Shown here: piece by piece, positions 14,001 to 26,000 of the stretch
How the letters are laid out: every line of letters begins with the position of its first letter
Position numbering within the stretch: the first letter of the stretch is position 1
Source: Hippasteria phrygiana
Lineage: Eukaryota > Echinodermata > Asteroidea > Valvatida > Goniasteridae
Direction of reading: 5' to 3'
NCBI GenBank assembly: GCA_037893225.1
Contig: JAZGUH010000374.1
Location: forward strand, 434,001-498,000
DNA length: 64,000 nt
Notes under the pieces: generated by a model
Told to the model about the DNA's origin: nothing
The model's database searches: none
The model's input: only the letters and a program-made list of their open reading frames with translations
Translations under genes and position numbers: made by a program

Positions 14001-17000
14001 ATAATTTCTATTTGTCAAACAAGCTATGAAATAACTCACCTACCACCGTCACAAAGAACAAACACTCAACCACGAGGTTGTACATTTCATACCGCTGCTG
14101 GTAGTAAACTCTGTGAGTTCCTATCAGGAATGCAGCACCGGGATTAGCACTTGAGCTGAAGTTTGTTGGTCCGTCCCAGCCAGTTAGATCCGGTTTCAGC
14201 CAGTTCACACCAGCCACGTTAGAACCGGGACTGGCTAAGGTACTGACATTTGCAGGACAGACAAGATTCACAACTAAGATAAATGACAGACAAAATAGAG
14301 GTTCTTAAAAATATTTTGTTTTTGTTGTTGAAAGAAACAAAAACATTACCCACAAGAAATTTACAAAGTAAAGCTAGGACGAAGCATACAAACCTGTTAG
14401 TGTAACAGTGAAATTACACTCGTTCTCATTCCCAGATATATCTCTAGCTTTGTATATCACCATGGTAACTCCAACTGAGAATGTTCCAAAACCAGCTTGA
14501 TTACATTCTGTAGGTGTGGTTGCCAGGCAGGTGAATATCACATCAACACTATTATCAGAGTTGTCGGTGGCAACTGGAGGAGCCCAGCTGTGAGACACCT
14601 GATTGGACGATGAGGTGACAGGAATGATGATGTCATCTGGACAGCCGGAGATCTCAGGAGGTTCGTTATCTTGGGTGGCAACATAGCAAGGGAAATGTTA
14701 AACAAATTTGTGCTTTCTGATTATTCTTACTTACTTAATAGTACGTTTTCATTTTGATTTCATACAAACGCTGATGGAATGGACTTTTTAAGAAGAAGTC
14801 ATTTTTTGCCCAACAAACTAAAAAACAACTCACCTACCACTGTCGCAAAGAACGAACAGTCAACCACCAGGTCAAACATCTCAAACCACTGCTGGTAGTT
14901 AATTCTATGAGTGCCTATCTGGAATATAGCGCCAGGATTGGCACTTGAGCTAAAGTTTGTTGGTCCGTCCCAGCCAGTTAGATCCGGTTCAGGCCAGTCG
15001 ACACTAGCCACATTAGAACCAGGACTGGCTGAGGCTGTGACATTTGCAGAGCAGACAAGATCCACAACTAAGATAAATGGAGAAATGGCAAAGACAAATA
15101 AATAAAACAGAGGTTCTTGAAAATATTTAGCTGTAATGTCCTTGCTCTGACTGAAAATTGTAATGTTGTTGATTTCCTCCTACAAACAAATAATGCAGGA
15201 AAACTATTTTTGAACGAGAAATGTGCTTACTACACTATGCAATCTATTTGGTCTCAACTCCTTGACCTTGGGTTTTAGATGGGGGTCGGCGGGGCGCCAG
15301 GTCCGGTTGTGCAGCCAATCAAAACGGAAACAATAGGTTTGTGCAGCCAAGCATAACATGCACAATACCCCAATAATGGACTGAAAGTGCAAAGATTGGC
15401 ACATATATGTGTCAACCGGCCTGGTGACAATTTTCAATCCACACATATCTGTGTCAACGGGTGGCAAGGGGTTAACTTTATGCGCGTTGAGTGCCCTATA
15501 CATTAGCACTGTAAGAATAGGAGCATTTCGTTCCTGTTGCAAAAATTGCAACTTATTAACTGTTTTTACTTTAATATCTAACAGATTTTTCATGGAATGT
15601 CCAATAAGCCTTTTGCGCGTTGATTTGCATAGATCCTTGTACCCCGTCTTCGCTCAATCTAAGATGCACAGCGTGCGCCGGTCGTTGCCAGACTGATCAT
15701 TATTATGTACGCCAGTACCGTTGTTGCTAGACCACGTGATTCGGGGCAAGCCGCAACGTGGCGACGCACGGCCAGTGGTGGTTTCCCTGTCTGGTATCTG
15801 GAACTACCGCTGGGTGAAACAGCGCACGATAGAGATTGTCACCACTCTAAAATACAACAACTGCTCGAATTGTTACAGTACATGTTGTATGTTCTTCTCG
15901 AAACGCGGCCTATTTTTAGCAATTATAGTTTTTTTTAATGGATAACAACTTCGAAGGTTGGAACGTGAAGAAACTGCAGACATTTCTTCAAGAGAGAGGG
16001 GTTTCAATAACGGGTTACCTGAAGAAAGAACTGGTTGAACTGTGCAAGTGCGTGGCCAATCTGAAATTGACAACCGAAGGATTTCTCGAATATACCAGAT
16101 TTCGGACTATACGATGTCTTCAATTATTTGATTTGTTTTCGAGCGGATTACAACCGGCGAAAACTTATTCGTAAATATACAAAAACAATTTCTGCAAGAC
16201 CAGTCACTTACGTAAAAACCGATAATGAGACCTTGCTCAACAGAATCTTTCTTCATCCAACCTTTCCCACAAATACAAAAGGAATGGAAAGAGAGATTTT
16301 GTTGATGCCTTTACAAATCCTCCCCCCCCCCCTCCCCCAGATAAGTTCAGACTCGCTGCGGCTACTTGTTGGAATGATCCATCAAAGAATCCACTGATTA
16401 TTCTTCTAACGTAGCCAGCACATACCAGGACTGTCATCTTGCAGAAATGGTGGCTAAAACTGACTCCCTCGAAGCGTATTCCACTTTTTAAAAAAGTAAG
16501 AAATTACGCTTTGGGTGGGTCAGTCACACACCCACACGGCTGGCATACCCACCAACCTATTCGTAAATATATACAAAAACAATTTCTGCAAGACCAGTCA
16601 CTTACGTAAAAACTGATAATGAGACCTTGCTCAACAGAATCTTTCTTCCTCCAACCTTTCCCACAAATAAAAAAAGAATGGAAAGAGAGATGTTGTTGAT
16701 GTCTTTAACAACCCCCACCCTCCCTACCCCCTAAACGAACTTTGACTCACTGCGGCTATTTCCTGAGATGATCAACAAAATAAGATAATCTGATCATTCC
16801 TTGAATTTTGCCTGCACACACCGGTTCTTTCTTGCTATTTTCAAAATTTAAAAAAGCACTTCATCTTGTAAAGAACAAGAAGTTCAACCAAAATTAACAA
16901 TCTGTTAACCAAGGCCCTGAAACAAAAAGTTCCATCACATTGACTCAACATCGTAACACATAGTCTGCATGTATGATTACGCCCCCTCCCAATAAAAACA

Positions 17001-20000
17001 AAAACAAAATTGTTCATCTCCACCGCGCTAGATGTCGAAGCTGGTATTGGGTCGGTGTAGTCATCTGTTGGCCCATTGCCACCGACGAAATGTTTGGAGC
17101 AAATGTAAGTATTGTAAGTTACATTCTCCGCCGAAAAGTCTTTTCTGGAGCAGTTTTTTATCCAACGGAGACACTTCTCACGGTTTGACTTCGGCTTCGG
17201 AAAGGGTAGCCACAAACGCCATTCATGTGGAGACGGTCGCTGTTGCATGTTCCGTAAGAACAGTGCTTCTTCGCAGGCATTCTCAAGCACTAAATCCCAC
17301 AAACTTCGTATTTTATGTTAATGTCTAGATTTTAACAATAACCAGTACTAGAGTCTGACAAAATCTGCGTGGAAATTTATCGTTTTAAAGTGACAAGAAA
17401 CGTATGAATCACGGCAAGTGGACACGTATGCGATATGCATTGACATTGTGTCTGCACGCGCGTATGCGAGAAAGCTTGCCCCGAATCACGTGTCGTGGCA
17501 ACAATCACTACGCAGCGGGGTCAAAGTACGGGTCACTCGCAAAAGGCTTATTGGAAAGCTAACAACTTATCTAATGCTAAACAATTAGCAATTCAATTTT
17601 TAAAAAAACATAACAAAACATACAAACCTGTTACTGTAACGGTGAAATTACACTCGTTCTCATTCCCAGATATATCTCCAGCTTTGTACATCACCATGGT
17701 AACTCCAACTGAGAATGTTCCAAAACCAGCTTGATTACATTCTGTAGGTGTGGTTGCCAGGCAGGTGAATATCACATCAACACTATTATCAGAGTTGTCG
17801 GTGGCAACTGGAGGAACCCAGCTGTAAGACACCTGATTGGACGATGAGGTGACAGGAATGATGATGTCATCTGGACAGCCGGAGATCTCGGGAAGTTCGT
17901 TATCTAGGAAGGTAAATGAGACCGTAAGTAAACAAAACTGAAAGCAATACCATAAATATCTTCAGGATCTCAAACCTTCAACCGGTTGAGACTTCAGTCA
18001 AAAGAATGAAGGGTCATAAAAATCTACAGTCCAAAACTTAGGGATAACATACCCACAACGTTGATGTACATTTCACATGTCGCTCTGTTAGAAGATTCAT
18101 CGATAGCGGTATAATGAAACATATGTGGAGACCTTGCCAAACTCAACCTAATATTCTCACTGATGTGATAGTTGTAAGAAAATGCAGAACCATCTAAAGT
18201 TATAAATATGACAACCATTCCAGCATCGTCAGAGGCAGAGGCTGCATCAGGGAGTGAAACTGTAGCGAGGTTCTGGCCAGGATCAGTCTCAACCGTGAGA
18301 TCGGGTTGGCAAGTGATGACAGGAGAGACGTTGTCTGCAAAAAACACGATCACTGGATCAATCAATCAGTCAAGGTAATAATACAGCCCCTTCCAGTGCA
18401 AAAGAGTTTATTAGAATATTACAAACCCCTATTCAATTTTGGAATGGGGCAAAGACGGGATAGTGTGTGTGTGAGTGTGCCTGTCCATTTTTAAGTTTGA
18501 TGGCAAAGTTGGCAGACAGATTCACAGTCACTCTCTCTTGTCTTTGCCCACTTTGAAAAAAGCCAAGATCTCTTGTAAAAAGGACAAAATGCAAAGCTTT
18601 TTCACTTCACTTTTTCTTCAATTTGCACACAGTACAAATTAAAACATATGGGTGCATATCAAAATTATGTGTGCATGACGGTGCTGCGTGGTTTGCCCAT
18701 CATGCACGTGTAAACACACACAGTCGTGTACCGACCTCCAAACGCGGACGTCCCATTGTTCCTCTTTTGTTTGTACCTCCATAGGTTTTGTACACACTCC
18801 CAATCGTGGAGGTATGCTGGGAATCGCGGACATTATTGTTCTCTTTTGTTCTCCGACATTTTTCGTCCACGGTTTGAATACCCCAACACGCCCACATGCA
18901 CCAGATACAGTGTTTTATATGCGTGCATGAGTGTTGTCTAACATGAACATTTTGTGTGCCCGTCTAAAACACTTTCTTCATCAGGCATTTATGAATGCAA
19001 TGTAATGTGTATGACTTTGTGTAAGCCTGTAACAACCATGCCCTGATTAGAAAATATGTGTTTTCCTGAACTAAAAGTCATGACATATGCCATTGCTATG
19101 TTCACTTACCTGGTGGTTGGGAGGTCACATTAAATTCTGTGTTGCAAGTTACCCCAGCATCGGATGAATGTCTGCAATGGTGATTAAACCACCCACTATG
19201 TTCACACTGGTCAATGCTTGACTCTGTTCCATCACATACAACATTACTTAGAAGAATCGGCCCTGATCCTTCGCCAAAGTGAGCATCCCGCCAGGTCTGG
19301 GATGCCGAAGGGTAGCCAAGCTGTCGACAGATCACATTGGCATCTCTAATGCTCCAGCCTTCATAACAAATCGTACCCCAGAAACATTTGTAGTTAACTT
19401 CCACTCTGCCTTCATTAGGCCTGTTCCCATTTACAAGACGCACTGAAACTAGTGAAATAGAAACATGTTTTCTATTAAGGAGAGGGAACTGATATTAAAA
19501 CCTGATATTCCAGATCTTTTATCAATTTTACCGAGTACAATTTATATTTCTATAATATGATTCTTAGATCATCATTTTTTAAACAGCAGTAAGTGCATCA
19601 AATGAGTTTTGCAAAATTGTACTGAACAAATCAAACCAAATAAAACAAAGCGCAATCAAACCCCAAAAATGCAGAATCAGAGTTTGCCGTTGTAGCAGCT
19701 GTTTTGATTTTATTGGGTTTTTCTTAGGTGGGGGGAGGAAAAGGGAGTAATATGTTTTCCCAACCTTCAACGTATTCCTATTGGCCTGCTTCTTGACAAC
19801 TACCAAAGCAAGGCTGCTCAAACAACTTGTCTTAAGCACATGCTGAGTGCATTAGAGAAAATTGCAGCAGTCCTAAATCATAAACCCTGTCATTCTTCAC
19901 TCAGGTTTTGTCCTGGCGGATTCAAGTTTAGTTGTGTTCCTTTCCCATGAAATTGATAACGTTTGAAAGGGAGAGGCTGCACCAGCAAACTAGGACTGTT

Positions 20001-23000
20001 AATTTTTGAATAATTTAGTATTCGAATAATTTAGTATTCGAATAATTTAGTATTCAAATAATTTAGTATTCAAATAATTTAGTATTCAAATAATTTAGTA
20101 TTCGAATATTAGAAACTGGGTTTGACCGAATATTTGAATATTCGATACTCGCCGATCAAGTTTTTCAGTGCATGCCGCAGCGGTAAAAAATAACATTGCA
20201 CGTAAAAGCACGCCGGTGTTTTACGTATGGTGATTGATATTATGGACCATTCAAACGGCATTTTTTTGCATGCCCCTGTTGTATCAAGGGTTTTACGGAC
20301 AGGAACAATAAACTTCCGTCCACAAAAAATTACGATTGACAAAAATGCGGCATTTGACACTGCTATAAGCACCGTAACTTTTCTATTAAAATAGCATCAG
20401 AGTCGTATCTTTTCGAATATTCGAACTGGCAAAATGGTATTCGAATATTTGCTTGACGATCGAATATTCGGTATATTCGGGACAGCCCTACAGCAAACTT
20501 AACAAAACCAAGCTGAAACCTTAGAATTCAAGTACAACACTCTTATGTACCTGTGTTTGGAATGAATGTGGAACTAAAATGCACGTGCAATTATACACAT
20601 GTGTCAGGGTGCGTATGGTGATGTTTTACAGGACAGGAATACGACTTAACGGTAGTGTACCCGATTGATAATCCTCAATTTTTTTTAAACTGAATTATTA
20701 CGAAATACCTTACTAGACTAAGATAATAGTAGTCTCAATCATCCTGTGAAATGATGGCACCAGGTGTGCTGTCGTTGTCAAGAAAAGTGGAAATCTATAT
20801 CGTTTTCCCAACGATTTTCAGCTGGAAATCGATGGAAAACTGCCCTGTAGCCTTTAGTCAAGGCGCACGTGGCTATACCCGGACGAGTGGCGGGCCCCGG
20901 ACATGCTGGCATTCGGGGCGCGTCACACATCTAGGTCACGGATCGCACGTTTGTATTTCGCGCTGCAATATTTAACTAGACTGTACAAACCAACAGAGGG
21001 CGCCCTTTTATTTGTTGTTTACATGTACCGACTCGGATTTCCAAAAACACATAACGAAATTCATGAATGGATTTCTCCTCACGGGGAACACCCTACATCC
21101 GGGAAATTTATGCAATGCATATGCATAAGTTCAGAACTCTACCCTCCAAAAATAGTGAAAATCGGCCTTCAGATAATAGAATTATAAGTTACGAAAATTA
21201 CTTATTAAAAAGAAATATTGGGCGTACACAAATTTCCGCCTTTTTCACCAAAACTACTGAAATAGCTCAATACTCAACAATCCCTCTCTTGTACGTGACC
21301 TTTCAACCTTCGTCTATCGCACCATTATGAGGAAAACAGCTGGCGTGGGTGGCCACTAAAAGATAATTTTCGTCACAGAAATTGCATCTGCTGACTTTCT
21401 TTCGGCTAAGTGATGACGTCATCGATATTTACCCCTCCCCAAAATGTCTTCGATGGACCAGATCCAAGGATATTTGGGGTCAAAATCTATTTTTTGTGTG
21501 TGGAGGAACTCTTCGTCAACAACCCCCAAGTGATTGGGCATATTACTCCGCGTCTCGTGGTCACACGACTCCGTTGTTTATGGCAAGGTCAAATATGCAT
21601 GACTCAGCCCCTGGGTTTTCCCGAGATGGAGAACAGCTGTCGTGCAACAAATCTCTTCTTTTTCGACGAACGGCTTCAATACTCACTTCAATTATACTTG
21701 TAACACTTAGCTGAACTTCTAAACTCTGCATACAACTTTGGCCAAGTCCATCCTTGCCTGGCCAATATTTTTAAAAGGAAGATTTTTACACTGAATCCTG
21801 GTGATTTCTGTGCGTAGTCGCACGTGCTGACGTTCAGTGGGTATTTAAAAATGGCTGACGTGGCAACATTGTGCGTGCGGGAAATCAGCGTCGATTCTGT
21901 GAGTGTTTTTGGCGTGGAAAATGAATGTATTCACAGATTTGTCGTGTTTGTAGTTAAAAGGACGGGAAGTAGATGTATTCCAGCGTTGATCAACATACTG
22001 ATAGGTGTTACAATTAGCATAATTTCGAGATTGTAAGTAGGCTTGGCATGCACAAATAACGTAGCGAGCATGCAACGTTATTATGCACGCGTACATAATG
22101 TACTTTTGCACGATGAATTCTACACGTATTTCTAAACGGAAAGATTTTACTTTAATACACCCTACCAAAATCGGTCAGGAAAAGCAAATTTAGGAAAAGC
22201 AAATTTTGGAAAGTAATCATCCATCTGTGTTCAGAATTGTATTAAACACTTAGAACAACCTTTAAATTTGAGAACTTAGTTGGGAATTTTTGTGTGCAAT
22301 ATACTTATATAGTGAAAGAATTTTTTTGTTATTTGTGTTGTGCTACATGTAGATGTTCTTAAGTTGGCAGTGTATGGTCACTCAAAGTGCTCACATACAT
22401 GTTAATTTCTGCCTCATTTTTACAGATTTTGCCGACATAAATATTGAAATAGCAGGCTGATCCACATATTTTGATAGTTTTTATCAAGGAGTTATTTTCC
22501 GAAATTTTACTGTGGGGTTATTAAAGTAAAATCTTTCTGTTTAAATATCACCTGGGCAGATCCGACATTGGTGGTGGGGGGGGGGGGGGGGGGTAAGCTA
22601 TGTGATTATGGAAAAGGGAATGCAGGGGGCAGACATGCTACTAAATTACCTATTTGATGTAACTCAAGGAAGCAGGTTGAATATTATGTAGACACTTGTC
22701 ACACTTGTGGTGCATATAAAGTCAAGTCCCCTCCCCTGATTTTTCTCCCCTTTTCAGCTAAAACTAGATCCGCCCCTGTATTAATTAATCCCTTTGCCCA
22801 CCCATAGATCCTAATTACCCAGGCTTCCACAATATATGCATAGTAACTGAAATCCAAGTAAGAAAACTTTATTTTTGTTTTTGAAATCCAAGTAAGAAAA
22901 TTTTTATTTTGTTTTTCAAATAACTAATAAATGACCCCAATTCTGATTTCTTTACCATTCCTGTTCACTGAAGCAGACTGCACAGCTTGCCATCAAAGAT

Positions 23001-26000
23001 AGAGAAGTAGTACTCTTTTATGATTAAACAGCGGTGATCACCATCAAACAGTGCCGAAGAAAGGCTTCTGGTCCTAAGTCGTCTGGTTACCACCAGCATA
23101 GCCAGGGCTCTATCCATGGGGGGGGGGGGGGGACGGATGTTACAGTAGGGGGTGCTCAGTTATCTTGATTATGCTATTATTTTCGGCATTTGCAAAATTT
23201 TGAGTGCAGGGAAGGGGGGGGGATCTGGGAGAGCCGACGATTTTTTTTATGGGGGGTTACCCCCCCCCCCCCCCCTCCAGCTACGCCACTGCCGATTACT
23301 TGATTATTTTTCTCAAAAGTACCACATGGATGACCGCCTTTGGGGGATGCTTAAGAAAGACGCCCAATCATCATACGCCATCTGATTTATACTTAAAGAA
23401 TTGGCACTCGACAAAAAATTGCGGCTAATGTTATAAGTACAATGTGCGCTTAATACAGTGGCATAACTATATGGGCATGCATGGGGGACACGTGCCTTTT
23501 GCCCTCCCCCATTTAAAATCTTGAGCAAAAACAATTACATCGTTGGCTTCAGTCCTCCTCCCTGAACATTTTTTCCCCCCATGTTAAACCCAAGTTATGC
23601 CGCTGTTTTCAGGTTGCAGTGGTTTTGACGTGGACTCAGATACAATATTATTGATCTCTGGGTAGATGCTATCATGGATCCTCTTATCACAACCATGTCT
23701 TTAAACACAGCAAATGACTTGAAGATCTGACCCACCCACGAGAAGAGATCATTGTAAATCATCATGTATCCACTTGACCAGACTGCAATACCATTGACTT
23801 TCATAACTCGATTACCCAAGTAGCCCATCGCATAAGTTTTCAAGACCTTTTTGTGTAAAAGAAAAAAATTCAATTAAAAAAGGAGCAACGACATAATGTA
23901 TATGCAGACATGCATTTTTTTGATGAACCCCTTAATTTTTTCAAGAAAGAAAAATTTTTGTTTACCATTGCAATTTCAATTTGTATGTGTCAACAAATTG
24001 AACAAGTTCAGTGTAAAATATTTTTCCCCCACAATTTGTTTGGGTGAATGACAAATTATTAGAGAAAAAAAATTTTTTACCTTTACAAAGCCCACACAAA
24101 TGGTGGTGATCTCTGATTTTGTAATGAACCTTGAATTTCAAAAAAATAATAATTTCCATGCAACCTGTTATAATTTACTTAATTCAACTTCACTAAAGAA
24201 AATGTTGGATTTAAACGGCCTGTGCAATTATGGTAGTGGATACACTTGTCCTACTCGCGACGACGTAGGCAGCTACCAATAACTGCAAGCTAAAATAATT
24301 CTACATGTAATTAAATAAATCAACAAACCCTATCCCTGCTAAATCCAACAAATTCAATACTATACTATTCAAAAAATTAAAGGAACAGACTGATTTATTA
24401 GTATTTGTTTACCCCCTGCAGTCAACTGAACTTTAAAACACATGCCAAATCAATTGCATCATTTCGCATTTAATGATGCATAATTAAACAATTGCAGCAG
24501 TGTACAATAAGTAAAATCAATGAGGTACCGGTCTGGTTGAAAACCGTTTCAAATGCAAATGTCTGTTCCTTAAATTTTTTTGAGTAAGGGGTTAGAGCTA
24601 AATCAACCTTGCAATAACATGTGGTTACAAAAACAATATATTAATTTTGATTACTTCATTGGGTGTTTAATGACAACTGGATACCCCAAGACTTGTCAGG
24701 AACCCAATTCAGTGCTCTTGAAACTAAAAACCCTGCCTGAGACAAAGTTAAGATCCTGCTATTATTTATTTATAATTGAAATCTGGCCTGCACTGGAATT
24801 TTTAAGTAAAAAAAACCCTTCCTAAACTTGAAAGTCAAGATCCTGTTATTAATTCTACAATTTGAGATGTCGTAACTGAGGGGAGCTGTACATGGCATGT
24901 TGTCTGAGCACAAGTTTTTGTCGCTTAGCAGGCTCGCGCACACTGACGAACATACGCTCTAATTTATTCGCATATGCATGAATGCTCTCTGTGGCCTGCT
25001 CAGACATCATGCCAACAGTTCCTAATATCCTAGCCTGCCTTGGGACTTCAACTGTGAGAAGATGGAATTTTCGTTTGAGGTTTTCTGTTGGAAAGTTGAT
25101 GGGGAACCAGCAACCAAACTCCGAACACCGCAAGGCCAGCAACTCGACTTCATGCTTACACAGCAATCTATTTACAGTGTACAAGTCATAACAAGATTTG
25201 AATTTGTCAAACATTGCACTGATTTTCTCAGACAATTCTTCGGACCCAAATGTTTGGAGCCCAGTGGGTGTGTTGAGACTGAAAGGAAGAAAAATTTCAG
25301 AAAACTTCTTGTAGTTGGCATCTTTCAACATCTTGTGTACATCACCCCCAATTAATGATCCACCATGATATGACTGTCTCCTAATGCCTAATCCTTCTAT
25401 GGCTGTGCTAAACCTATTCATAAATGGCCCTGGAACCCGCTGAATTTCATCTCTAACATCAGCCTGTACCTTTTCATTGCTACTAATCTCTTTGGCAATG
25501 CCTCGAATTGTTTTTTCAATTCCCTTGATTTGACTATTCAGCTGCTGAACCTGCTTTCTAGAATTCCGAGCTAGTAGACTGTTGTCATTTAATTTCTGAT
25601 CCGTTTTGGAAAAATGATTCGGATTATCTGCCTGTACCTGAGCAACCTGGTCATGCTTAGCCCTAAGGTCATCTTCACGTTCTCTCGTGGAATTGCGCAA
25701 CTCATTTTGTTCCTTAGCCAAATCTGCAACGCGCGCATACAAATCATCTACAGCATTATGCATCCCATTATTTATGAGGATTTGCTTGTCTAATTGTTGT
25801 GCATTTTTCTCGACAATCTCAAACATCTGCAACCCCAGTCCTAAACCTATATGCAGGGGACTGACTGACACATGCTCAATGACCCGATCCTTGGTGCCTA
25901 TAAGTGGATGTTGAATGCAGTTGTCAAAATGCTTAGCCTGTTCCTTTTTTGCACCTCTTGCAATGAAATCTTGGGCCTTTGCATGGCAGGTTGCCAGGTC

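Larger units (their letters stand above)
15606..17549. mobile_element. ISL2EU-like DNA transposon remnant inserted in gene 1 only
   Basis: AAGCCTTTTGCG begins at 15606 and its complement ends at 17549. AT flanks both sides. Gene 2 has the uninterrupted sequence near 61968 with a single AT, so this is an insertion with a 2-bp AT duplication. A SAP-type frame reads in from the left and a THAP frame from the right. AT duplications with THAP and YqaJ-type proteins are known for ISL2EU elements. The middle of both genes is missing, and a 130-bp stretch is duplicated (16163-16300, 16555-16690). Confidence 0.75.
1..19530. repeat. Tandem duplication block, copy 1
   Basis: The sequence from position 1 runs parallel to 47721 onward (shared start CTACGCCCTAACCC) and remains alignable through SRCR13 to the window end. 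Introns and 3' flank match at a few percent difference, so the duplication is fairly recent. The block extends past both window edges, so its true ends are not visible here. Confidence 0.9.

Noticed and set aside
16128..16397. Continuation of the SAP protein into the next frames
   Set aside because: Frameshifted, contains the local duplication and a C-run; no nuclease motif could be read.
23595..23873. 92-codon minus-strand frame that looks protein-like ([13 protein letters not shown]...)
   Set aside because: No recognised domain, no good splice pair, and its end runs into a MITE; at most a decayed exon.
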